A DNA stretch of 6,101 nt from Planctomycetota bacterium (lineage in GTDB: Bacteria > Planctomycetota > MHYJ01 > JACPRB01). How positions within the stretch are numbered: the stretch's first letter is position 1; the number at the start of each line of letters is the position of its first letter. Made by a program: the position numbers and the translations under genes. Location of the stretch: the NCBI GenBank assembly GCA_023261405.1, contig JAHFOZ010000327.1, forward strand, positions 1 through 6,101. Reading direction: 5' to 3'. Below the pieces are notes generated by a model. It saw only the letters and a list, made by a program, of their open reading frames with translations, ran no database searches and was not told where the DNA came from. Of this stretch, positions 1 to 5,607 are shown piece by piece.

Positions 1-1
1 C

Positions 2-892
2 GAACTCTCCGGCGGGCGCGTGCTCAAGGTGGACAAGGCCGGGACGCTGTCCACGTTTGCAGGAACGGGAGCGAAGGGGGACGGCGGCGACGGCGGCCCC
101 GCCACGAAGGCGCAGTTCAACGGGATGCACCACCTGGCGGTCACTCCCGAAGGAGACCTCTATATCGCGGACACCTGGAACAACCGCGTTCGGAAGATCG
201 ACGCGAAGACGGGGGTCGTCACCACGGTCGCCGGCACGGGGAAGAAGGGGTTCGCGGGCGACGGCGGCCCCGCCCTGAAGGCCGATTTCGGCGGGATCTA
301 CTGCATTGCGTTCGACGCGAAGCACGAGCGCCTGTACCTCGCCGACCTCGACAACCGCCGCATCCGGATGGTCCACCTGAAGACCGGCATCGTCACGACG
401 GTGGCCGGGAACGGGGAAGGGGGTGTCCCCCGGGACGGGGCGGACGCGAAGTCCTCCCCGCTCGTGGACCCGCGCGCGGTGGCGGTGGACTCGAAGGGCA
501 ACGTCTACGTCCTCGAGCGGGGCGGCCACGCGCTCCGGGTGGTCGACGGCGCGGGGAGGATCCGCACGGTGGCGGGCACGGGGCAGAAGGGCTCCGGCGG
601 CGACGGGGGCGACGCGCTCAAGGCGACGATGAACGGCCCCAAGCACCTTGCGTGCGACGCGGACGACAGCGTCCTCATCGCCGACGCCGAGAACAACCTG
701 ATCCGCCGCTACCTCCCGAAGGAGGGCAGGATCGTCAGGGTGGCGGGCACCGGGAAGAAGGGGTCGGCCGGCGCGGGCGGTCCGCCGGAGCAGGCGGAGC
801 TGGCCCGGCCGCACGGGGTGATCGTCCATCCCTCGGGCGCGCTCTACATCACGGACAGCTACAACGACCGGATCCTGAAGATCGAGAGATAG
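2..892 (+). CDS. NHL-repeat beta-propeller protein, 5'-truncated by the window edge
   Basis: The reading frame is open from the first full codon (2-4), so the true start lies upstream; the GTG at 20 is inside a repeat and is not a convincing start. The visible 296 residues hold five NHL-type repeats of about 57 residues. Most follow the pattern TVAGTGxxG..GDGGPA..A, then a hydrophobic strand, LYIAD..NNR(V/I)RKID. The first visible residues (ELSGGRVLKVD) look like the end of one more repeat, so a six-bladed propeller is likely. NHL propellers usually act as protein, ligand or surface-binding scaffolds, and some have lyase activity; no catalytic residues can be assigned here. Repeat 3 (about 380-546) is degenerate: GDGGPA is missing and YIAD..NNR is replaced by YVLERGGHALR. 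Any signal peptide would be off-window. The stop is 12 bp before the lipoprotein deacetylase, so the two genes are probably co-transcribed. The repeat family is secure; the function is not. Confidence 0.93.
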   Translation, partial: ELSGGRVLKVDKAGTLSTFAGTGAKGDGGDGGPATKAQFNGMHHLAVTPEGDLYIADTWNNRVRKIDAKTGVVTTVAGTGKKGFAGDGGPALKADFGGIYCIAFDAKHERLYLADLDNRRIRMVHLKTGIVTTVAGNGEGGVPRDGADAKSSPLVDPRAVAVDSKGNVYVLERGGHALRVVDGAGRIRTVAGTGQKGSGGDGGDALKATMNGPKHLACDADDSVLIADAENNLIRRYLPKEGRIVRVAGTGKKGSAGAGGPPEQAELARPHGVIVHPSGALYITDSYNDRILKIER

Positions 893-898
893 GGGGAG
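892..898 (+). promoter_or_regulatory. Ribosome binding site of the lipoprotein deacetylase
   Basis: GGGGGAG lies 6 nt before the ATG at 905 and shares its first G with the TAG stop of the propeller gene. This suggests translation of the two genes is linked. The stretch GGAGATTCCCATG (895-907) is nearly the same as the initiation region of the transglutaminase-like gene at 2712-2724. Confidence 0.75.
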
Positions 899-904
899 AT
901 TCCC

Positions 905-1849
905 ATGAGGCGATCGCTCGGCGTCCTGCTGCTCCTCGCCGCGTCGTGCGCGAGGCCGGCCCCGGCGGAGCTCTCGGCGCCCGGCCCGATGCCCATGCCC
1001 ATGCCGGGGTTCCAGGACGGCAAGCTCCGCATCATCGCCTTCGGCGCCCACCCGGACGACTGCGAGCTCAGGGAGGCGGGCACGGCGGCGAAGTGGGCGG
1101 CGATGGGCCACAAGGTCAAGTTCGTCTCCTGCACGAACGGCGACATCGGCCACTGGGGCCTGGCGGGCGGGCCGCTGGCGAAGCGGCGCCGCGAGGAGGT
1201 GAAGGCCTGCGCGAAAATCCTGGGGACCGAGTCGGAGGTGCTCGACATCCACGACGGCGAGCTCATGGTGACGATGGAGAACCGGCGCGCGATCTGCCGC
1301 CTGATCCGCGAGTGGAACGCGGACGTGGTGATCAGCCACCGGCCCAACGACTATCACCCGGACCACCGCTACGTGGGCGTGCTGGTGATGGACGCCGCCT
1401 ACATGGTCACGGTGCCCTTCTTTTGCCCCGACACGCCGTACCTCACGAAGAACCCGGTCTTCCTGTTCTCGGAAGACAGGTTCCAGCGGCCCAACGTGTT
1501 CACGGGCGACGTGGTGGTGGCGATCGACGACGTGATCGAGAAGAAGTTCGCCGTGGTGGAGGCCCTGGAGTCTCAATTCTACGAGGGAGGCTGCAACGGC
1601 GGGCCGCTGCTGGTGCCGGATCCGAAGGACGCCGGGGGGGTGGCGGCGCGGAAGATGAAGGTGCGCGAGGACTTCTCGAAGCGCTTCGCCGCCACGGCAG
1701 ACCGCTTCCGCGCCCAGCTCAAGGAAACTTACGGCGGGGAGGGGGGCCTCAAGGTCCAGTACGCCGAGGCGTTCGAAGTCTGCGAATACGGGGGTAAGCC
1801 TTCGAAGGAGGAGGTCAGGAAACTCTTCCCCTTCCTTCCCTCAAAGTAG
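905..1849 (+). CDS. PIG-L/LmbE-family deacetylase, predicted lipoprotein
   Basis: This 314-residue protein begins MRRSLGVLLLLAASC, a short basic n-region, a hydrophobic core and a lipobox-like LAASC with Cys15 as the likely lipidated residue. Ala at -3 is permitted but not ideal. A Pro/Met linker (GPMPMPMPG, residues 27-35) leads into the catalytic domain. The family motif AHPDD is at residues 48-52 and HPDH at 151-154. By analogy with MshB, His49, Asp52 and His154 would bind Zn2+, Asp51 would be the catalytic base, and His151 would assist catalysis. PIG-L enzymes hydrolyse N-acetyl groups of amino sugars (GlcNAc-PI, GlcNAc-inositol, bacillithiol precursors, some antibiotics). The VSCTNGDIGH and GGPLAKRR segments fit the family's extended core. 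An enzyme outside the cytoplasm is unusual for PIG-L, since the best-known bacterial members are cytosolic; it would act on periplasmic or surface substrates. The next gene is a close paralogue. The family call is firm, the localisation probable and the substrate unknown. Confidence 0.95.
   Translation: MRRSLGVLLLLAASCARPAPAELSAPGPMPMPMPGFQDGKLRIIAFGAHPDDCELREAGTAAKWAAMGHKVKFVSCTNGDIGHWGLAGGPLAKRRREEVKACAKILGTESEVLDIHDGELMVTMENRRAICRLIREWNADVVISHRPNDYHPDHRYVGVLVMDAAYMVTVPFFCPDTPYLTKNPVFLFSEDRFQRPNVFTGDVVVAIDDVIEKKFAVVEALESQFYEGGCNGGPLLVPDPKDAGGVAARKMKVREDFSKRFAATADRFRAQLKETYGGEGGLKVQYAEAFEVCEYGGKPSKEEVRKLFPFLPSK
1334..1379 (+). repeat. 46-bp exact match to 2207-2252 in the paralogous deacetylase
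   Basis: Positions 1334-1379 and 2207-2252 are identical, 873 bp apart in direct orientation. They encode SHRPNDYHPDHRYVG, which contains the second catalytic motif. The flanking codons differ between the two genes, so the match is longer than the rest of the alignment would suggest. It is a trace of the tandem duplication, kept by selection on the active site, gene conversion, or both. Confidence 0.9.
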
Positions 1850-1869
1850 AGGATGCCGTCGATTCGATC

Positions 1870-1874
1870 GGAGG
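1870..1874 (+). promoter_or_regulatory. Ribosome binding site that decides the start of the second deacetylase
   Basis: GGAGG is followed by 5 nt and the ATG at 1880. The earlier in-frame ATG at 1853 overlaps no good Shine-Dalgarno and would add nine residues (MPSIRSEDR) with no counterpart in the conserved domain. The start at 1880 is therefore preferred. Confidence 0.75.
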
Positions 1875-1879
1875 ACCGC

Positions 1880-2704
1880 ATGGGCCAGGACGGCAAGACG
1901 CGCGTCATCGTCTTCGGCGCGCATCCGGACGACTGCGAGTACGTGGCGGCGGGCGTGGCGGCCCGCTGGGCCTCGAAGGGCCATGCCGTGAAGTTCGTCT
2001 CCTGCACCAACGGCGACGTGGGGCATCATGCCATGGCGGGCGGCCCCCTGGCGCAGCGCCGCACCGCCGAGGTGAAACGCTGCGCGAAGATCCTGGGGAT
2101 CGAGGCGCAGGTGCTCGACAACCACGACGGCGAGCTCATGCCCACGCTCGAGAACCGCAAGACGATCGTCCGCCTCATCCGCGAGTGGAGGGCCGACGTC
2201 GTCGTGAGCCACCGGCCCAACGACTATCACCCGGACCACCGCTACGTGGGCGCGCTCGTCCAGGACGCGGCGTACATGGTCACGGTTCCCTACCTCTGCC
2301 CCGACACCCCGCACCTGAGGCACAACCCGGTGTTCCTGTTCTCCGAGGACAAGTTCCTGAAGCCCACGCCCTTCTCGCCCGACATCGTCGTGGCGATCGA
2401 CGACGTGATCGGGAAGAAGCTGGCCTGCTTCGAGGCGCTGGAGTCCCAGGTCTACGAGGGGGGCTGCAACGCAACGGCGGACCAGCTCCCCCAGGACAAG
2501 GCAGGCAAGGAGGCGCGGAGGAAGAAAGTGATGGACGACCACCGCGCCTACTTCGGCTCGAAGGCCGACCTTTTCCGGAAGGCGCTCGCGACCTGGTACG
2601 GCAAGAAGGCGGCGGCGAAGGTGAAGTTCGCCGAGGCCTTCGAGATCTGCGAGTACGGCGTCCGGCCCTCGAACGTGGAGATCCGGAAGCTCTTCCCTTT
2701 CTGA
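1880..2704 (+). CDS. PIG-L/LmbE-family deacetylase, cytoplasmic paralogue
   Basis: From the ATG at 1880 the protein has 274 residues and goes straight into the catalytic fold (MGQDGKTRVIVFGAHPDD) with no signal peptide, so it should stay in the cytoplasm. AHPDD is at residues 14-18 and HPDH at 117-120. The predicted metal ligands are His15, Asp18 and His120, with Asp17 as base and His117 assisting, by analogy with MshB. The alignment with the upstream gene is nearly gap-free until a small difference after EGGCN, and both end in a conserved RKLFPF motif. Shared blocks include VKFVSCTNGD, HDGELM, SHRPNDYHPDHRYVG, DAAYMVTVP and NPVFLFSED. It presumably removes N-acetyl groups from an amino sugar or similar amide, but the substrate is unknown. 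It starts 30 bp after the lipoprotein version and ends 17 bp before the exported transglutaminase-like gene, so it lies in the same operon. It could supply an intracellular precursor while its twin acts outside; that division of labour is inference. Confidence 0.95.
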   Translation: MGQDGKTRVIVFGAHPDDCEYVAAGVAARWASKGHAVKFVSCTNGDVGHHAMAGGPLAQRRTAEVKRCAKILGIEAQVLDNHDGELMPTLENRKTIVRLIREWRADVVVSHRPNDYHPDHRYVGALVQDAAYMVTVPYLCPDTPHLRHNPVFLFSEDKFLKPTPFSPDIVVAIDDVIGKKLACFEALESQVYEGGCNATADQLPQDKAGKEARRKKVMDDHRAYFGSKADLFRKALATWYGKKAAAKVKFAEAFEICEYGVRPSNVEIRKLFPF

Positions 2705-2710
2705 TGACAG

Positions 2711-2715
2711 AGGAG
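2711..2715 (+). promoter_or_regulatory. Ribosome binding site that decides the start of the transglutaminase-like gene
   Basis: AGGAG sits 6 nt before the ATG at 2722, and the signal peptide begins exactly at that ATG. An in-frame ATG at 2704 overlaps the preceding TGA stop (TGATG), but it would put six polar residues (MTEESP) before the signal peptide and has no spaced Shine-Dalgarno of its own. The start at 2722 is chosen. Confidence 0.75.
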
Positions 2716-2721
2716 AGTCCC

Positions 2722-4677
2722 ATGCGTCTCGCCGCCGTCCTCGCGTTCGCGTCCCTCGCCGCCGGCGACCCCGCCGCCCAGGAGACCCGGCCGTCTGCAC
2801 GGGACAACCCCGTGGGCGTGGTGTGCCACGTCAAGGTCCTCTCCGACAGAGTCCCGGACATGACGAACCTGGACACCTGGAAGAAGGCCTACATCAAGGA
2901 CGGGATGAGCGACGAGCAGAAGGCCATGGCCGTGTGGAGGACGGTCCGGACGTTCCAGCACCAGGACGCCCCGCCCGTCGAGCACCTCCAGAATGAGGAC
3001 GTCGTGCAGGACCCGTTCAAGGTCTACAACGTCTACGGGTACGCCTTCTGCAGCGTGGCCTCGAGCGGCGTCGAGGCCCTCTCGCGCCACGCGGGGCTCC
3101 AGGCCCGGGGGCGCATCATCAACGCGCACAGCGTGCCCGAGGTCTTCTACGACGGCGCCTGGCACCTCCTGGACAGCTCGCTCATGTGCTACTTTCCCAA
3201 GGCCGACGGGAAGGCGGCCGGAGTGGACGAGATCATGGCCGGCGTGAAGGAGTTCTACGACAGGAACCCGGACTACCGGAAGAACGAGAAGAAGCTCGCC
3301 GAATTCATGCGCGGGGGCGGATGGCGGAAGGGCCCCGAGGTCCTCGCCCGCTGCCCCCAGTACGACGAGAACGGATGGTTCGAGGCCGCCACCCATGGGT
3401 GGTACTCCACGATGCAGGAGTACGACGGCTCCGCCAACGGGCACTACGAGTACGGGTACTCCCAGGGCTACCAGGTGAACGTCCAGCTCCGCCCCGGGGA
3501 ACGCCTCACGCGCAACTGGTCCAGCAAGGGCCTTCACGTGAACATGAAGGATGGCGGCGCCCCCGGCTGCCTGAAGATGAAGACGGGCGAGGAGTCGCTG
3601 CGCTACACGCCCAAGGACGGCGACCTCGCCCCCGGCCGCTTGGGGAACGGCCGGCACGAGTGGGACGTCCCGCTCAAGGACGGGGCGTTCCGTCGCGTCG
3701 CGCTCTCCTCGGACAATCTTGACGATGACGCCCGGGTGAAGGACTCCGGGCGCCCCGCCTCCCTCGTGCTGCGCATGGCCTCCAGCTACGTCTACCTCAC
3801 CGGGCTGATGGAATACTCCTTCATCCTCGGCGCGGGGGGATCCGTGGCGGCCTCCTTCTCGGACAACAACGGGCTGGACTGGCAGCCGCTCCTCAAGTCG
3901 ACGAAGGGCGGCAACGTGTCCTTGCAGGCGGATGATCGGTTTCTCCGTCGATATGACTACCGCTTGAAATTCGAACTCCAGGGCGCCGGCACCGGTCTCA
4001 ACGCGATCCGCCTCGCCCACGACATCCAGCACTCGCAGCGGCCGCTCCCCGCGCTGGGCGAGGGGAAGAACGAGATAAGCTTCGCGGCGGGACCGGCCGA
4101 GGGGACGATCACCGTGGAAGGGAGCGTCGACGCGGCGCAGAAGGGGAAGCAACTCGTCTATACCGACTTCCATCCGGTCTCCGGCGGCCTGGAGAACGGC
4201 CTGTGGGTCGGCGGGTCGGGCAGGGGCGAGATCGCGTTCCCCGTCGCGACGCCCGGCGACCTGGTCCGTCTCCGCTTCGGCACCCACCACCGCGCGCGGG
4301 ACGCCCGGGACGGGATCGACTACCTCGTCTCGTTCGATGGCGGGAAGTCGTGGAAGAGCGCCGGCCGCGCCGCCGGCCCGACGCCGGGGAACTGCACGTA
4401 CGTGACGTACGCCGAGGTGCCGGTCGGTGTGAAAGAGGCGCTCGTCAAGTTTTCCGGCACCAGCCGCAACGCGACGGGGATCCTGAACTTCCGCATCGAT
4501 GCCGACTTCAGGGAGCCTTCCGGGGGCTTCCGCCCCGTCAAGGTCACCTACCGGTGGGAGGAGGGCGGGCAGCCGAAGGAGAACTGCTTCGTCGCCCGGA
4601 AGCCCGCGGAGTCCTACGCCATCACCTGCGGCGCGAAGCCCCTGATGAAGTCGATCGTCCTCGAGTTGGCTGATTAG
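2722..4677 (+). CDS. Exported transglutaminase-like protein with beta-rich C-terminal domains
   Basis: The 651-residue product opens with a signal peptide (MRLAAVLAFASLAAGDPAAQ, cleavage probably near residue 20), so it is exported. A transglutaminase-like papain-fold core follows at about residues 60-155. Its catalytic triad is visible as Cys110 in YAFCSVASSGVEAL, His136 in NAHSVPEVFYDG and Asp151 in WHLLDSS, with the order and spacing of the family. Bacterial members act as amidases or proteases as often as cross-linkers. Residues 160-300 are charged and aromatic (HGWYSTMQEYDG, YEYGYSQGYQVN), and are followed by beta-sandwich-like sequence to the end. Residues 537-544 (SFDGGKSW) match the Asp-box consensus SxDxGx(S/T)W seen in BNR/sialidase-type repeats, and 380-387 (SDNNGLDW) is a degenerate version. 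The C-terminal part may therefore bind glycan or protein; no sialidase active site is seen. It is the last gene of the operon. The core assignment is good; the reaction and substrate are unknown. Confidence 0.85.
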   Translation: MRLAAVLAFASLAAGDPAAQETRPSARDNPVGVVCHVKVLSDRVPDMTNLDTWKKAYIKDGMSDEQKAMAVWRTVRTFQHQDAPPVEHLQNEDVVQDPFKVYNVYGYAFCSVASSGVEALSRHAGLQARGRIINAHSVPEVFYDGAWHLLDSSLMCYFPKADGKAAGVDEIMAGVKEFYDRNPDYRKNEKKLAEFMRGGGWRKGPEVLARCPQYDENGWFEAATHGWYSTMQEYDGSANGHYEYGYSQGYQVNVQLRPGERLTRNWSSKGLHVNMKDGGAPGCLKMKTGEESLRYTPKDGDLAPGRLGNGRHEWDVPLKDGAFRRVALSSDNLDDDARVKDSGRPASLVLRMASSYVYLTGLMEYSFILGAGGSVAASFSDNNGLDWQPLLKSTKGGNVSLQADDRFLRRYDYRLKFELQGAGTGLNAIRLAHDIQHSQRPLPALGEGKNEISFAAGPAEGTITVEGSVDAAQKGKQLVYTDFHPVSGGLENGLWVGGSGRGEIAFPVATPGDLVRLRFGTHHRARDARDGIDYLVSFDGGKSWKSAGRAAGPTPGNCTYVTYAEVPVGVKEALVKFSGTSRNATGILNFRIDADFREPSGGFRPVKVTYRWEEGGQPKENCFVARKPAESYAITCGAKPLMKSIVLELAD

Positions 4678-4678
4678 A

Positions 4679-4721
4679 CCTCCATATTCTCCAGAAAATG
4701 TTGACCGGCAGCCGATGGAGG
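4679..4721. repeat. 7-bp inverted repeat enclosing the -35 region
   Basis: CCTCCAT (4679-4685) and ATGGAGG (4715-4721) are perfect inverted complements with 29 nt between them. The right arm ends 2 bp before the -10 element and the interior holds the -35 box. It could be a regulator-binding pair or a weak RNA stem for the transcript from upstream. With 7-bp arms, chance cannot be excluded. Confidence 0.4.
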
Positions 4722-4732
4722 GGTATTCTCCA
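4685..4732 (+). repeat. 9-bp direct repeat TATTCTCCA, two copies
   Basis: TATTCTCCA is found at 4685-4693 and again at 4724-4732, a 39-bp start-to-start distance. The second copy contains the proposed -10 hexamer TATTCT. The first could be a decoy or alternative -10, or a second operator half-site; nothing with a good -35 precedes it. Confidence 0.45.
4701..4729 (+). promoter_or_regulatory. Sigma70-like promoter of the exported orphan gene
   Basis: TTGACC (4701-4706) and TATTCT (4724-4729) are separated by exactly 17 bp, in an AT-richer patch of an otherwise GC-rich window. Transcription would start near 4736, just before the Shine-Dalgarno at 4741, giving a very short leader. The gene can therefore be expressed separately from the four-gene run upstream. 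No hairpin terminator with a T-tract is seen between 4678 and 4700, so read-through is also possible. Confidence 0.55.
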
Positions 4733-4740
4733 AAGGTTCC

Positions 4741-4746
4741 AGGAGG
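4741..4746 (+). promoter_or_regulatory. Ribosome binding site of the exported orphan gene
   Basis: AGGAGG lies 4 nt before the ATG at 4751, where a signal peptide begins. The earlier in-frame ATG at 4715 lies upstream of the proposed -10 element and would add a non-hydrophobic leader before the signal peptide, so it is rejected. Confidence 0.75.
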
Positions 4747-4750
4747 CACT

Positions 4751-5389
4751 ATGAAGCTGATCGTCGGCTCCCTCTTTCTCGCGGCCCTCGTCGCGCCCTC
4801 CGCCCCGGTGAAGTTCGAAGCGGGCGGCGTTCGCGTGGGCGACGTGCTCCTCAGCGGTGCGGCCCTGGAACTGCGCGAAGCGGGCGCCGGATCGGTCCTC
4901 GCTTCCGCCTCGGTGGTCGAGTCCCTCTCCTCCGCGGTCACGGTCGAGGTGGCGCAGGGGCGTTCGCTCATCCTGGAGCCGGGCGTCCGCGTGAGCCGCG
5001 TCAAGGAAGGGTTCGCCCTCAGCACGCATGCGGGCAAGGCCCTCAAGCTGGCCGGCGTCGAGTTCGCCGTGACGACCCCGGCGTCGTTCACGATCACCGA
5101 GAAGGGCTGGGATTTCGGAGCGGGCAAGGTCTTCGCCGGCGCCGAGCTTCACGCCTCACTCCAGCAGCCTGCCCCACCCCAGGATTCGACGGACTCCGAC
5201 CTCGAGGCCATGCGTCGGGCTGCCAAGCGCGCCCAGGGCCAAGGCGATTCCAAGTCCGGTTCCCAGACATCCGCCGCGTCCTTGAACAACTCCGTCCGCA
5301 CCCTTCACGGTGACCCCACCGTGGCGGGGCAGCCCGCGAGTTCCGCCGCCGTCAAGCAGCTGGGCAGCGTGACCCCGATCGGGTTCTAG
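4751..5389 (+). CDS. Hypothetical exported protein, 212 aa
   Basis: I do not recognise this family. The product starts MKLIVGSLFLAALVAPSAPV, a typical Sec signal with cleavage probably near residues 15-18. Residues 20-135 alternate short hydrophobic and polar stretches (VRVGDVLLSG, VTVEVAQGRSLILEPGVRV, VEFAVTTPASFTI) as expected of an all-beta fold. The pattern QGRSLILEPGVRVSR, then a TTPASF strand, faintly recalls FecR-type domains, but not enough for an assignment. Residues 136-212 are Gln/Ser/Pro/Ala-rich with a short charged helix (DLEAMRRAAKRAQGQGD), probably disordered, and the chain ends in VTPIGF. It has no cysteines, no lipobox and no membrane segment besides the signal. It carries its own promoter, so it may be functionally separate from the deacetylase/transglutaminase operon. 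A periplasmic or surface role is inferred from the signal alone. Confidence 0.82.
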   Translation: MKLIVGSLFLAALVAPSAPVKFEAGGVRVGDVLLSGAALELREAGAGSVLASASVVESLSSAVTVEVAQGRSLILEPGVRVSRVKEGFALSTHAGKALKLAGVEFAVTTPASFTITEKGWDFGAGKVFAGAELHASLQQPAPPQDSTDSDLEAMRRAAKRAQGQGDSKSGSQTSAASLNNSVRTLHGDPTVAGQPASSAAVKQLGSVTPIGF

Positions 5390-5390
5390 C

Positions 5391-5408
5391 GGCCCCGCGC
5401 CTCGGGCC
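5391..5408 (+). terminator. Weak hairpin after the exported orphan gene
   Basis: GGCCC (5391-5395) pairs with GGGCC (5404-5408) around an 8-nt loop, starting 2 bp after the stop codon. There is no uridine run behind it. It is a possible but weak terminator. Confidence 0.25.
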
Positions 5409-5490
5409 CTCTCGATTGCCGTTCGTTCCCCCGTGTATTTCTCCGGCATCTTCCAGTTCGAGAAGTGCCGGGGCCGGGAGTCAGGGGTGG

Positions 5491-5514
5491 GAGTCCCGAC
5501 AGGAGAGGGGACTC
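5491..5514. other. 7-bp stem-loop in the convergent intergenic gap
   Basis: GAGTCCC (5491-5497) pairs with GGGACTC (5508-5514) around a 10-nt loop. An upstream second copy of the left arm, GGGAGTC at 5476-5482 (repeated at 5489-5495), could compete for the same right arm over 5 bp. No T-tract follows. Confidence 0.4.
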
Positions 5515-5528
5515 AACTTCCGGGCTCA

Positions 5529-5561
5529 TGACCCGCTCGGGCCTGAGGCCTGATCGGGTCA
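5529..5561. terminator. Strong 33-nt hairpin, probable bidirectional transcription barrier
   Basis: TGACCCG (5529-5535) pairs with CGGGTCA (5555-5561); after one C/T mismatch the stem continues with TCGGGCC (5537-5543) against GGCCTGA (5547-5553, one G-T pair), closing on a 3-nt loop TGA. That is 14 pairs with one internal mismatch. It lies between two converging genes, where such stems often block transcription from both sides. There is no T-run on either strand, so it may act with Rho or as an RNA 3'-end stabiliser. A palindromic protein-binding site is the alternative. Confidence 0.55.
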
Positions 5562-5586
5562 CCCCCGCATGGGGCCCGATACCTGC

Positions 5587-5607
5587 AAAAGCCGGGGAGC
5601 AGCCGGC
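5587..5607 (-). terminator. Rho-independent-type terminator of the proline-rich gene
   Basis: On the minus strand, directly after the TAG stop, GCCGG (5607-5603) pairs with CCGGC (5595-5591) around a 7-nt loop and is followed by TTTT (5590-5587). The stem is short but all G/C, and placement and T-run fit an intrinsic terminator. Confidence 0.45.

Noticed and set aside
652..1797. 381-codon open frame on the plus strand, out of frame with the propeller and first deacetylase
   Set aside because: The translation is Arg/Gly/Pro-rich with no domain, and it spans two well-supported genes in another frame.
1841..2800. 319-codon minus-strand open frame over the second deacetylase
   Set aside because: It is antisense to a gene with intact catalytic motifs, and its composition is typical of a GC shadow frame.
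3925..3975. Short AT-richer patch with less biased codons in the transglutaminase-like gene
   Set aside because: The frame and protein pattern run through it without a break (DDRFLRRYDYRLKFE). It is too short to claim transfer or recombination.
4397..4411. 15-bp perfect palindrome CGTACGT-G-ACGTACG
   Set aside because: It is inside the transglutaminase-like coding region, where it spells ordinary codons (TYVTY), and has no promoter or other repeat near it. It is probably chance.
2548..5127. Very long open frame on the minus strand (859 codons)
   Set aside because: It lies opposite the transglutaminase-like and orphan genes, whose families or signal peptides and ribosome binding sites are clear. 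Its translation is low-complexity Arg/Gly/Val/Leu-rich, as expected for the antisense of GC-biased codons.
5529..5561. Possible CRISPR repeat or attachment site
   Set aside because: The hairpin occurs once, with no spacer array, cas genes, integrase or tRNA nearby.
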